This document shows, one piece after another, positions 24,227-32,978 of a stretch of 64,000 nucleotides of DNA; positions within the stretch are counted from its first letter, which is position 1, and the number at the start of each line of letters is the position of its first letter. This stretch comes from Variovorax boronicumulans (GTDB lineage: Bacteria > Pseudomonadota > Gammaproteobacteria > Burkholderiales > Burkholderiaceae_C). The notes below the pieces were generated by a model. The model was not told the DNA's origin and did not search any database. It worked only from the letters and a program-made list of their open reading frames with translations. Both the position numbers and the translations under genes were made by a program. The DNA is taken from contig NZ_JARXVG010000006.1 of assembly GCF_029892485.1 (NCBI RefSeq), positions 186,001 to 250,000 on the forward strand, read 5' to 3'.

Positions 24227-24772
24227 GTGGCTATCGACACCTCCAACACCGAACCCATCTCCATCATTCCCGGCGATACCGTCAAGTGGACGCGAACGCT
24301 CGCGGACTACCCGGCCTCGGCCGGTTGGGCGTTGAGCTACGAACTGCTCAACGCGATGCATCGCTACGAGATTCCCGCATCCGCTGACGGCAAGGCGTTT
24401 CGCGTCGTGGTCTCGGCGCAGACCACGCAGAGCTATGCCCCCGGTTCCTACGACTGGAGAGCGCGCGTCACGAATGCGGATGAGGTCTACACAGTCGCCA
24501 GCGGTCGCCTGACCGTCGCGCCATCGTTCGGCGCCGTAGGCGATGTCCGCTCGCATGCCCGGCGCACCCTCAAAGCCATCGAGGCCGTGCTCGAAGGCCG
24601 GGCCACCAGCGCAACAGCCGAATACGAAATCAACGGCCGCCGCCTGAAATACATCCCGCTCAACGAGCTGCACGCGATGCGCACGAAGTATCAGCGCGAG
24701 GTCGCTGCGGAGGAGGGTAAGAGCGGCCCGCGGGGCGTATCGGGCCGCATCATGGTGAGGTTCGGCGCATGA
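24227..24772 (+). CDS. Head-tail joining-like protein (gpW-like C-terminus)
   Basis: This 181-residue protein lies between terminase and portal, the position of W in lambda. The N-terminal 95 residues are beta-rich (IIPGDTVKWTRTLADYPASA, VTNADEVYTVASGRLTV) and resemble an Ig-like fold. The C-terminal 70 residues (TLKAIEAVLEGRATSATAEY, then RRLKYIPLNELHAMRTKYQ) have the helix-hairpin-helix layout of gpW head-completion proteins. It starts at GTG 24227 and overlaps the portal ATG by four bases. The 236 bp upstream to the precursor gene hold no convincing gene and should contain the outward promoters. Confidence 0.62.
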   Translation: MAIDTSNTEPISIIPGDTVKWTRTLADYPASAGWALSYELLNAMHRYEIPASADGKAFRVVVSAQTTQSYAPGSYDWRARVTNADEVYTVASGRLTVAPSFGAVGDVRSHARRTLKAIEAVLEGRATSATAEYEINGRRLKYIPLNELHAMRTKYQREVAAEEGKSGPRGVSGRIMVRFGA

Positions 24773-26316
24773 AGGCCCCCGCATTCCTTCGCAACCTCTT
24801 CCGCGGCAAGCCCATCGCCAAGAAGACGCAGGTTCGCCGCTTCCAGGCCGCGCGCATCGACCGCCTCTCGGCCGACTGGATCGCCACCTATTCGAGCATC
24901 AACGAAGAGCTGCGCGGCGACCTCGACCGGCTTCGCGCGCGCGGGCGCGAGCTGCGCAACAACAACGACTATGCGCGCAAGTTCTGCGGCATGGTCGAAA
25001 CCAACATGGTCGGGCCGGCCGGCTTCGTCATGCAGTCGCGCGCAGAGATCGCACCCGGCAAAGCCGACAAGCTAGCGAACGATGCCATCGAAGCGGCCTT
25101 CGTGCGCTGGCAGGCGGTGTGCGACGTCACCGGCCGGCAGTCGTTGCGCGACATGTGCGAGACGCTGGTCGGCGGTCTGCCGAGCGACGGCGAGTTTCTG
25201 GTGCGGATGGTGCGCGGCCCCGATGCGCGCAACGAATTCAACTTCGCGCTGCAGCTCATCGACGTGGACCGGATCGACACCACGTTCAACGGCGTCGAGC
25301 ATTCGACGGGGAACACCGTCATCATGGGCGTGGAGGTGGACGCCTACCGCCGAACCGTCGCGGTCCACATCTTCGAAGCCCATCCGAACGACGGCCCGCG
25401 CACCTCGCGCCAACGTGTGCGCCTGGCGGCCGAAGACATCATCCACGGGTTCAAGGTCGAGCGCGCCGAGCAGGTGCGCGGCATCCCGTGGATGGCCCCG
25501 GGCATGCTGAGCCTGCACCACCTGGGCGGCTTCATGCTGGCCGCGGTGCTGGCCGCCGAGCATGGCGCGAATCACTTCGGCTTCTTCACGCAGAACCAGG
25601 ACGCGGCGCCGGGCACCTTGCCCATCGGCGAGCGTGACGACGGCGGCGATGCGATCACCACGAGTCAGCCCGGCATCTACGACACGTTGCCGCCGGGCTA
25701 CGACTTCAAGCCGCACGAGAGCAAGTACCCGAACGAGGTCTTCGGCCCCTTCGTGAAGACCGCGCTGCAGCGCGTGGCGAGCGGCTGGCGCGTGTCGTAC
25801 CACGCCCTCGCGAACGACCTCGAAGGCGTCAACTTCTCCAGCATCCGCAGCGGCACGCTCGACGAGCGCGACCGGTGGTCGTCGGATCAACAGTGGTTCA
25901 TCGACATCCTGCTCAAGCGTGTGCGCGCCGAGTGGATGGTGATGTCCCTGCTGTCGAATGCCATCACGATGCCGAACGGAAGTCCGCTGCCCGCGGCGAA
26001 GGTCGCGAAGTTCGGCGCGCACGACTGGCTCGGCCGTCGTTGGGAATGGGTGGACCCGCTCAAGGACATGAACGCGCGCATTGCGGGTGTCGGTGCAGGC
26101 TTGATGGCGCCGCAGGATCTGAGTGCGCAGATGGGCCGCGACTTCTACGACACCATGCTCAAGATCAAGGAAGCGCAAGACCTGGCGCAGCAGCTCGGCA
26201 TCGTGCTGCCAGCGTATGCGACGAAGGTCGCGGCACCAGCGCCGAAGCCGGCACCGAAGGGGCGACCTGCCGACGTCGAAGAAGAAAACGAAGAGGAAGA
26301 AGAAACCGCGACCTAG
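24769..26316 (+). CDS. Portal protein, lambda family
   Basis: The 515-residue portal subunit forms the dodecameric vertex through which DNA enters the capsid. Family features are an N-terminal RFQAARIDRLSADW, then RARGRELRNNNDYARKF (a hallmark of lambda-type portals), GLPSDGEFLVRMV, VERAEQVRGIPWMAPGMLSL in the wing/stem region, and an acidic Glu-rich C-terminus. Length matches the family (about 500-530). The start overlaps the upstream gene by four bases. Confidence 0.92.
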   Translation: MKAPAFLRNLFRGKPIAKKTQVRRFQAARIDRLSADWIATYSSINEELRGDLDRLRARGRELRNNNDYARKFCGMVETNMVGPAGFVMQSRAEIAPGKADKLANDAIEAAFVRWQAVCDVTGRQSLRDMCETLVGGLPSDGEFLVRMVRGPDARNEFNFALQLIDVDRIDTTFNGVEHSTGNTVIMGVEVDAYRRTVAVHIFEAHPNDGPRTSRQRVRLAAEDIIHGFKVERAEQVRGIPWMAPGMLSLHHLGGFMLAAVLAAEHGANHFGFFTQNQDAAPGTLPIGERDDGGDAITTSQPGIYDTLPPGYDFKPHESKYPNEVFGPFVKTALQRVASGWRVSYHALANDLEGVNFSSIRSGTLDERDRWSSDQQWFIDILLKRVRAEWMVMSLLSNAITMPNGSPLPAAKVAKFGAHDWLGRRWEWVDPLKDMNARIAGVGAGLMAPQDLSAQMGRDFYDTMLKIKEAQDLAQQLGIVLPAYATKVAAPAPKPAPKGRPADVEEENEEEEETAT

Positions 26317-26366
26317 TGACATCGCGTGCCTTATGAATGTCAGTGCCGCGCAGTTGCAATAGCGGC

Positions 26367-28241
26367 ATGACTTCAAGTCTTCCTCAAGTCCTTCGCCAGC
26401 ACCTTCCCACCGGCCAACTCCAGCGCGCCTTCGTGGTGGAGCGTGCCTCCATCGACGAAGAGACGCGCACCGTGAAGCTCGCCTTCGCGAGCGAAACGCC
26501 CGTCAATCGGGGCTGGTTCATCGAGATGCTGGACCTGAGCCGCAAGTCCATGCGAACCGGCCGCCTGACCGCCGGCGCCAACCTCCTTTGCGACCACGAC
26601 ACACGCGATGTGGTCGCGGTCGTCGAGTCTGTGGAAATCGGTTCGGACAAGGTCGCCCGTGCTGTGGTGCGCTTCGGTCGAAGCGTGCGCGCAGAGGAAG
26701 TCTTCCGAGACGTGATCGACGGAATCCGCGTCAACGTGTCGGTGGGCTACATCGTCCACGAAGCCATTCTGGAAGGCACGAAGGATGGTGCTGACACCTA
26801 CCGCGTGACCGACTGGGAGCCCTTCGAGTTGTCTCTGGTCAGCGTGCCAGCGGACGCGACTGTCGGTGTCGGCCGCAGTCTCCCCACCGAGCTGCCGGCC
26901 CCTTCTTCCATTGCTTCCCTTGCCTCCACTTTTCCAACCTCTACGGAGAACCGCGCCATGACGACGCCCGCAACCATTCCCGCCACCAACCCGGCGCCCA
27001 CCATCGAAGTTATCGCGCAGCGCAACCACGCCAGCGAAATCAGCCAGATCGCTGCGGCCATGCCGGGCGGTGCCGAGCTGGCGATGCGTTCCATCCAAGC
27101 TGGCCACACGGTCGAGCAATTCCAGGCCGAGGCGATTCGCGCGCTCGCGTCCAAGCCCGTGCCCACAGCCGACATTGGCCTGACCCCGAAGGAAACGCGC
27201 CGCTTCAGCATGGTCCGCGCCCTCAATGCGCTGGCGAACCCCGGCGACACCGCGGCACGCAACGCCGCGGCCTTCGAATTCGAGTGCTCCAGTGCGACTG
27301 CGACCAAACTCGGCAAGGCCTCGCGCGGCATCATGATTCCATTCGAGGTGCAGAAGCGCGACATGGTGGTGGGCACGCCCTCGGCTGGCGGCAACCTTGT
27401 GGCCACGGACCTGATGTCGGGTGACTTCATCACCATCCTGCGCGATGCGATGGTGCTCAACACGCTGGGCGTGCGCTTCCTCTCGGGTCTGGTCGGCAAC
27501 ATCGCGATTCCGAAGCAAACCGGCTCCGGCAGCGCCTATTGGGTGGCCGAAGGCCAAGCGCCCACCGAGAGTGCTGCAGCCATCGGTCAGGTCGCGATGT
27601 CGCCGAAGACGGTTGGCGCCTTCACCGACATCAGCCGCAAGCTCCTGCTGCAATCGAGCATCGACGTGGAGAGCTTCGTGTCGGCCGACCTGGCGATGGT
27701 GCTCGGCCTGGCGATCCAGCGCGCGGCCATCTCGGGCGGCAGCGTTGCGAATGAACCGCTCGGCATCCTTGCCAAGCTCGCAGCGAGCGTCATCGGTGGC
27801 CCCAATGGTGGCGCGCCGACCTGGGACAGCGTGGTGGATCTGGAGACGGCCGTGTCGGTCGCGAATGCCGACGTGGGCACGCTGGCCTATCTCACCAATG
27901 CCAAGGTGCGCGGCAAGCTCAAGAAGACCTTCGTCGATGGCCCCGGCACCGGCGAGCGCGTGTGGCAGAAGGGCAGCGAGCCGCTGAACGGCTACCGCGC
28001 CGCCGTCACCAACGCAGTGCCGAGCAACATCACGAAGGGCACCGGCGAGGATCTGTCGGCGCTCATCTTCGGCAACTTCGCCGACCTCGTGATCGGCATG
28101 TGGGGCGGCCTCGACCTGATGGTCGATCCGTACACGCACAGCACCACGGGCACGGTCCGCGTGACTGCACTGCAAGACGTGGATGTCGGCGTCCGCAACG
28201 AAGAGAGCTTCGCCACGATGGAAGACGCGCAGACCGCGTGA
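26367..28241 (+). CDS. Fused prohead protease-major capsid protein, HK97 family
   Basis: In the 624-residue polyprotein, residues about 15-170 are a prohead-protease (S78-like) domain (LCDHDTRDVVAVVESVEIG with the catalytic His, NVSVGYIVHEA, then EPFELSLVSVPAD with the Ser). A Ser/Pro/Thr linker follows, and from about residue 200 comes an HK97-fold capsid protein (ELAMRSIQAGHTVEQFQAE delta-like region, GGNLVATDLMSGDFI, AYWVAEGQAPTE, AAISGGSVANEPLGIL). Protease and scaffold normally come as separate genes. An internal ATG at 26958 has its own RBS (GGAG 26945-26948) and would yield capsid alone. Start ATG 26367 is chosen because the protease domain begins there. Confidence 0.9.
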   Translation: MTSSLPQVLRQHLPTGQLQRAFVVERASIDEETRTVKLAFASETPVNRGWFIEMLDLSRKSMRTGRLTAGANLLCDHDTRDVVAVVESVEIGSDKVARAVVRFGRSVRAEEVFRDVIDGIRVNVSVGYIVHEAILEGTKDGADTYRVTDWEPFELSLVSVPADATVGVGRSLPTELPAPSSIASLASTFPTSTENRAMTTPATIPATNPAPTIEVIAQRNHASEISQIAAAMPGGAELAMRSIQAGHTVEQFQAEAIRALASKPVPTADIGLTPKETRRFSMVRALNALANPGDTAARNAAAFEFECSSATATKLGKASRGIMIPFEVQKRDMVVGTPSAGGNLVATDLMSGDFITILRDAMVLNTLGVRFLSGLVGNIAIPKQTGSGSAYWVAEGQAPTESAAAIGQVAMSPKTVGAFTDISRKLLLQSSIDVESFVSADLAMVLGLAIQRAAISGGSVANEPLGILAKLAASVIGGPNGGAPTWDSVVDLETAVSVANADVGTLAYLTNAKVRGKLKKTFVDGPGTGERVWQKGSEPLNGYRAAVTNAVPSNITKGTGEDLSALIFGNFADLVIGMWGGLDLMVDPYTHSTTGTVRVTALQDVDVGVRNEESFATMEDAQTA

Positions 28242-28257
28242 ACCGCGTAAATCCACC

Positions 28258-28542
28258 ATGTTTGCCGAAGACCTGTCCGTTTTCTTTAGCGACTTCGCGG
28301 TGAGCGCTTCGTTCACTGTCGAAGGCGTGCAGAAGACCGCGCGCGTCCATTTCGACCGCCCGTATGCGGCGCCCTTCGGAATGCAGGCCGATGCGGATTC
28401 ACCGTCGTGCCAAGGCGCGACGGCGGACCTCGCCGGGCTGCAGCGCGATGACGCGATCACCGTCGATGGGAAGCCGTTCGAAGTCGCGCGTGCGGAGCCG
28501 GACGGCACCGGTGTGACCAACCTTGTGCTGCGGAGTCTCTGA
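28258..28542 (+). CDS. Head-tail attachment protein, FII-like
   Basis: This 94-residue protein starts MFAEDLSVFFSDFAVSASF and has a small beta-barrel-like pattern ending DAITVDGKPFEVARAEPDG and TGVTNLVLRSL, as in lambda FII/phage attachment proteins that seal the head vertex. It lies directly after the capsid gene, and its stop overlaps the next ATG (TGATG at 28540-28544). ATG 28258 is 16 bp after the capsid stop. Confidence 0.72.
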   Translation: MFAEDLSVFFSDFAVSASFTVEGVQKTARVHFDRPYAAPFGMQADADSPSCQGATADLAGLQRDDAITVDGKPFEVARAEPDGTGVTNLVLRSL

Positions 28543-28955
28543 TGCTTGCGCTTGAGCCCGCCATCGTCACGCGCCTGCGCGGAGAGCTGCCCGGGACGTG
28601 GACCGTCAAGGGCGTCTTCACCGACAGCGGCAAACGCGATCCAGTGCTGCTGGTGTCGGTGCTGTTCGTCGATGCCAACGTGCCGGCCAGCGATGTGCCT
28701 GGCGCACTGGTGCGCCCGTTCTGGGCCATCACGCTGATGGCGAAGCGCGGCGATCCCGAGGCCCTTGTGCATCTCGACAGCGCGTTCGCGCTCGTCGTCG
28801 AGGCGCTGCAGGGCTGGACGCCCGGACAGGTCGCAGGGCGGCGCTGGGAGCGCCTGCAACTGGTGAGCGTGAAACCGCCGCCTTACCCCGACGACGGCTT
28901 CGTCGGCATCGAACTCATTTTTTCTACTTCGGCCCGCTTCGACGGCCAACCCTGA
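28542..28955 (+). CDS. Tail terminator-like protein (U position)
   Basis: This 137-residue alpha/beta protein has VTRLRGELPGTWTVKGVF, then RPFWAITLMAKRGD and VGIELIFSTS. Position (after the attachment protein, before the tail tube) and size fit the tail terminator that caps the tube and joins it to the head. It is coupled by an overlapping start codon. Confidence 0.65.
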   Translation: MLALEPAIVTRLRGELPGTWTVKGVFTDSGKRDPVLLVSVLFVDANVPASDVPGALVRPFWAITLMAKRGDPEALVHLDSAFALVVEALQGWTPGQVAGRRWERLQLVSVKPPPYPDDGFVGIELIFSTSARFDGQP

Positions 28956-28966
28956 AAGGAATCCCC

Positions 28967-29752
28967 ATGCCCATCGTGCATACCAAAACGGAACTGTCGG
29001 CCCCGCGCGGCCGCCTGCGTCTGGACATCATGAACGCCCTCGAAGAACTGACGGGCGAAGAAGAGATGGGCAACTGCCCGAGCTTTGTCCTCACCGTCGA
29101 TTCCGAGAAGGCCGAGGAATTCTCGGCCGAGACCGCCGCGAGCGAACTCATCGGCACGCTGACGGGCAAGGTCAAGCGAACCGCCAAGATCAGCTGCAAC
29201 AACATGAGCATGGCGACCTATCAGCGCTTCCTCGCGGCGACGAGCGAGGTCGTGACGCAGGACGCCACGGCGGTGACCGGTGAGATTCGCACCGTGGTGC
29301 CCGGCAAGATCTATCAGCTCGGCCAGACCGCCGCCAATCCCATCGGCGTGCGCAACGTCACGGGCGTGACCGTCAAGACCGAAGACGGCACCACGCCCTA
29401 CGAGGCAGGCGTCGACTTCAACGTCGATCCCGAAACCGGCGCCGTGCAGATCATCGCCGGCAAGGGCATCGCGGCGGGCAAGGTGCAGTTCGGATACACG
29501 CCCGTGGCCGGCTCGTACACGCGCCTGAAGACCGGCGGCAGCACCTCGTTCCTCGCAGCGATCCGCGTCATGGCCGACAACGCCGCGGGCAGCAACAAGG
29601 ATTGGTACATGCCGCGTTGCAGCCTCACGCCTTCCGGTGACCTTCCCATCGTGTCGAACGAGGTCGAGTTCGTGACCGTCGAGTTCGATGTCGATGTTCT
29701 CAAGTCCGCCAACGCAGAGGCGGTCTACGTCGGCGGCCGTCCCGTCGCCTGA
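28967..29752 (+). CDS. Major tail tube protein
   Basis: This 261-residue protein has an AAAGGA RBS before ATG 28967. Its beta-rich sequence (GTLTGKVKRTAKISCNNMS, GVDFNVDPETGAVQIIAGKG, VQFGYTPVAGSYTRL) and location before the tape measure identify the tail tube. The central segment resembles the YEAGVDF/NVDPETG immunoglobulin-like insertion found in other tube proteins and echoes the repeat type of the large tail protein at 32979. It is expected to be the most abundant tail protein. Confidence 0.78.
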   Translation: MPIVHTKTELSAPRGRLRLDIMNALEELTGEEEMGNCPSFVLTVDSEKAEEFSAETAASELIGTLTGKVKRTAKISCNNMSMATYQRFLAATSEVVTQDATAVTGEIRTVVPGKIYQLGQTAANPIGVRNVTGVTVKTEDGTTPYEAGVDFNVDPETGAVQIIAGKGIAAGKVQFGYTPVAGSYTRLKTGGSTSFLAAIRVMADNAAGSNKDWYMPRCSLTPSGDLPIVSNEVEFVTVEFDVDVLKSANAEAVYVGGRPVA

Positions 29753-29763
29753 CCGTCCCCCGT

Positions 29764-29822
29764 CCCCGCGCGTGGCGCGGGGGCGTGGTGACGCATGCGG
29801 CTTCGCAGCGAGGCCGCATGCG
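29764..29822 (+). repeat. Two strong hairpins before the tape measure gene
   Basis: CCCCGCGC-GTG-GCGCGGGG (29764-29782) and CGCATGCGGC (29792-29801) / GCCGCATGCG (29813-29822) with an 11-base loop. They occupy the 104-bp gap between tail tube and tape measure, where lambda-like phages usually encode frameshifted tail chaperones; none is seen here. They may attenuate transcription or stabilise mRNA. Confidence 0.6.
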
Positions 29823-29856
29823 CCGCCACCGTCCATTCACTTGATCTTTCCTCCCC

Positions 29857-32577
29857 ATGGGCTTTAAGCCGATTCAGATCGTTATCAACGCCAAGGACGA
29901 TGCGTCCAAGGTGTTCGACCGCCTGCAAACGCGCCTTGCCGCGTTCGTCGCGGTCGTGCTGGGCTACTTCGGCATTCAGGCGTTCGCCGGCTGGGTGAAG
30001 GGTGGCGCGGACTTCGAGCAGGCGCTGAGCCGCGTACAGGCCGCCACCGGTGCCACCGCCAGCGAAATGCGCGCGCTGCGCAAGGCGGCGCAGGAAGCTG
30101 CGGCCGATGCCCGGTATGGCTTCACGGAACTGGAAGCGGCCGGCGCGCTGGAGAACCTGGCAAAAGCCGGTCTCGGCGTGCGCGATGCCATCGCCACGCT
30201 GCCCGCCGCGATGCAGCTCGCGCGGGCCGGCGACATCGAGCTGGCAACCTCGGCCGAGTACCTGACGAAGATCGTCAACGGTCTGGGCCTTGCCTTCACC
30301 GACTCGGGCCGCGTGGCCGATGTGCTCGCCAAGGGTGCGAACGCGACGAACACCAGCGTCACAGGTCTCGCGCAAGCGCTGAGCTATGCGGCGCCGCTCG
30401 CGAACACGCTCGGGCTGAGCCTCGAAACCACCGTTGCGATCATCGGCAAGTTCGCCGATGCCGGCATCGATGCGAGTCGCGCCGGCACGGCGTTGAACAG
30501 CATCCTCGCGCAGTTTTCCGACCCGGCCAGCAAATTCCGCACGGAGCTGGCTGCGGCCGGCATCACGACGGGCAACTTCGAGAAGATGCTGCACGAGCTG
30601 GCCGCGGCCGGCCCGGCGGGGCAGCGGGCCATTGCGGCCGTGGGGCAGGAAGCCGGCCCGGCACTGCGCGCGCTGCTGAATCAGGGCGTCGACAAACTTG
30701 ATGCGCTGAAGAAGTCGCTGGAAGGCGCGACGGGCAGCGCGGCCGAGACCGCCGCGGTCATGCAGTCGAACCTCAACGGCGCGCTCAACGGCCTGCGTAC
30801 CGCATGGGATTCGACGATCAATGCGCTGACCACGCCCATCCTGCCTGTGCTGAAGGAAGGCGTCGAGCAACTGTCCGGCGCGCTGCGCGCGGCGGTTGCC
30901 GATGGCACGGTGGGGCGCTTTGGCTCCGCGCTGGCATCGGCGTTTCAGAACGGCATCAAGTGGGTGCAATCCTTCGTCGCGAGCGTGGATGTGCCGGCAC
31001 TGGTGGCGAAGGCGCAGGCACTGGCCGACCGGGTGGGCGCGCTGCTCGACAGCTTCGGGCAGAAGGCGCAAACCACCGGCGACATCGTGAAGGCGGTGTG
31101 GGGTGTCGCAGCAGCGGGCACGAATGTGCTCCTGGCGGCGATCTTCAAACTGGCCGAGGCGTTCGCGACGGTCGGATCGTCGATTCATTCGGGCCTGGCC
31201 TTCATCACCGAGGGGCTGTCGAAGATCAGCTTCGGCGGGCTGTCGGAGTCCTTCAAGCAGCTCGCCGCGGATTTCCGGGAGTCGGCAGGCGGCGCCGTTG
31301 CGGTAGCGGATGCCTTCGGGCAAAAGGCGGAAGAGGCCTTTGACCGTGCGGCCGAGGGTGCCGAGCAGGCGCGCGCCGGATGGGCGGGCCTCACCGAGAG
31401 CGCCGAGACGACGACGACTGCAGCGGCCAGCAGCGCCGCGGCCTTCACGAACATGGCGGCGGAGATGAAGGCTGCCGGTGACAGTGCGCAGGACGCGGGC
31501 CAGAAGGCCGCCAGCGCGGCCGAAACGCAACGGGTGAAGGCAGAGGAGGTCCGGGCGACCATCGCGCGCCTGAAGGCCGAATACGCGCAGGCCATCGAGA
31601 CGAAGAATTTCGAGCTGGCGGTGCAAAAGCTCGACGAACTGAAGAAAGCCAACAACGCGGCGGCCGACGCGGCAGGCGGGAACAAGAAGGCGCACGCCGA
31701 AGCCGCTGCGGAGATTGCCGCCGCCTTCCAGCGTGCCGGCGTGCAGACCCAAGTCGAGCTGGAGACGGTCGCCAAGACCGCACTGCGCGACTTCGAGCTG
31801 ATTCGCGACAGCGGGCAGGCCACGGCCATCGGGCTGGGCGAAGCGTGGAAGCGCGCCGCCGAGGCGGCCATTGCGGCGGGCAACGGCGTGGCGCCGGGTT
31901 GGGTGCAGGCGCAGTCCGCCATGCGCGGCTTCGAGGTCGTGCTCGACAGTGCAGGGCGCTCCACCCTCAAGTTGCGCGATGCGCAGCAGGACGCCACGCA
32001 GACGGCCCACGGCTTGGCCGGCGCGCTGCGCGAGGTCACCAGCGCGAGAGAGAAGGACATCGAGGCGCGCGAGAAAGCGAATGCCCTCAAAGAGCGCGAG
32101 AACGCCCTCGAAGACAAGCGCCTCGGCCGCGACGCGAGCGGCTTCTCGACCGACAAGAACGGGAAGACCGTCAACGCCGGCAGCGACCTCGGCACCCTGA
32201 CCGGCATTGCAGCCTTCCTCAAGAACGCCGGTGTCAAGGACGACGAGACGGCGCGCCGCATTGCCCGCGAATTTGCGGACGAGAAGGGCAACGTTCAGTT
32301 CTTCAACAACCCCGGGCAAAAGAAGTACGGCGGCGATGGCGGCACGCTGAGCATGGCGCTACTGAAGGCGGCGGAGAAAGTGACGTTCTTCGGCGACGGG
32401 CAGACGCCCACCTCGATCCCGAAGCCGGAATCCAACCGCACGGTGAACCTGCAGCTCAACCTCAACGGCCGCGACTACGGCCGGGTGAGCACCGATGCGG
32501 CCGGCGCCGACGCCATCGAGGGATTGCTCGCGCAGCTCGGCGCCGCGGCCGGCACGTCTTCCATTCGCCCGAGCTGA
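29857..32577 (+). CDS. Tail tape measure protein
   Basis: The 906-residue tape measure sets tail length and enters the host during DNA ejection. The TP901-type core is at residues 50-250 (GGADFEQALSRVQAATGATA, FTELEAAGALENLAKAG, LATSAEYLTKIVNGLGLAF, GIDASRAGTALNSILAQFSD). Hydrophobic segments around 390-440 follow, then long Ala/Glu/Lys coiled-coil from about 520 to 780, and a C-terminal NLQLNLNGRDYGRVSTDA region. At 0.15 nm per residue this predicts a tail of roughly 130 nm (inference). Confidence 0.92.
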   Translation: MGFKPIQIVINAKDDASKVFDRLQTRLAAFVAVVLGYFGIQAFAGWVKGGADFEQALSRVQAATGATASEMRALRKAAQEAAADARYGFTELEAAGALENLAKAGLGVRDAIATLPAAMQLARAGDIELATSAEYLTKIVNGLGLAFTDSGRVADVLAKGANATNTSVTGLAQALSYAAPLANTLGLSLETTVAIIGKFADAGIDASRAGTALNSILAQFSDPASKFRTELAAAGITTGNFEKMLHELAAAGPAGQRAIAAVGQEAGPALRALLNQGVDKLDALKKSLEGATGSAAETAAVMQSNLNGALNGLRTAWDSTINALTTPILPVLKEGVEQLSGALRAAVADGTVGRFGSALASAFQNGIKWVQSFVASVDVPALVAKAQALADRVGALLDSFGQKAQTTGDIVKAVWGVAAAGTNVLLAAIFKLAEAFATVGSSIHSGLAFITEGLSKISFGGLSESFKQLAADFRESAGGAVAVADAFGQKAEEAFDRAAEGAEQARAGWAGLTESAETTTTAAASSAAAFTNMAAEMKAAGDSAQDAGQKAASAAETQRVKAEEVRATIARLKAEYAQAIETKNFELAVQKLDELKKANNAAADAAGGNKKAHAEAAAEIAAAFQRAGVQTQVELETVAKTALRDFELIRDSGQATAIGLGEAWKRAAEAAIAAGNGVAPGWVQAQSAMRGFEVVLDSAGRSTLKLRDAQQDATQTAHGLAGALREVTSAREKDIEAREKANALKERENALEDKRLGRDASGFSTDKNGKTVNAGSDLGTLTGIAAFLKNAGVKDDETARRIAREFADEKGNVQFFNNPGQKKYGGDGGTLSMALLKAAEKVTFFGDGQTPTSIPKPESNRTVNLQLNLNGRDYGRVSTDAAGADAIEGLLAQLGAAAGTSSIRPS

Positions 32578-32580
32578 CGC

Positions 32581-32976
32581 ATGTCTGTACCCATGTTTCA
32601 CACCCTCGGCGCCCTGCAGATCCCGCGCGGCATGGTCTGGTCCGACGAGTTCGGATGGAGCCGTGTCGAGAAATCTCTCGAGTACTCCGTCACGGGCGCG
32701 GCCTTGATCGATGCCGGCGTGCGCCTGGCTGGCCGGCCGATTACGTTGCAGGGCGAAGTCGAGGCCGGTTGGATCAGGCGTGGCGCGCTCACCGCGTTGC
32801 AGGCGCTGGCCGATTCCGACCCCACCGGCGAACACGCCCTCGTGCTGGCCGATGGCCGCACGTTCACCGTGCAGTTTGCGCCCGGCCTCGCCGTGGAAGG
32901 CAAGCCGGTGGCCCGTCCCGAGCTGCCCGTCGAGAGCTATCCCTATGTCGCGACCGTGCGGCTCATCACTGTTTGA
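32581..32976 (+). CDS. Hypothetical tail protein
   Basis: This 131-residue beta-rich protein (ALQIPRGMVWSDEFGWSRVE, VRLAGRPITLQGEVEAGWI, HALVLADGRTFTVQFAPG) lies directly after the tape measure with only three bases between. The position suggests a tail-tip or distal-tail adaptor. No family recognised. Confidence 0.65.
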   Translation: MSVPMFHTLGALQIPRGMVWSDEFGWSRVEKSLEYSVTGAALIDAGVRLAGRPITLQGEVEAGWIRRGALTALQALADSDPTGEHALVLADGRTFTVQFAPGLAVEGKPVARPELPVESYPYVATVRLITV

Positions 32977-32978
32977 CC

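Noticed and set aside
29753..29856. Frameshifted tail chaperone gene
   Set aside because: Only 104 bp are available between the tail tube stop and the tape measure start, with no slippery heptamer seen.
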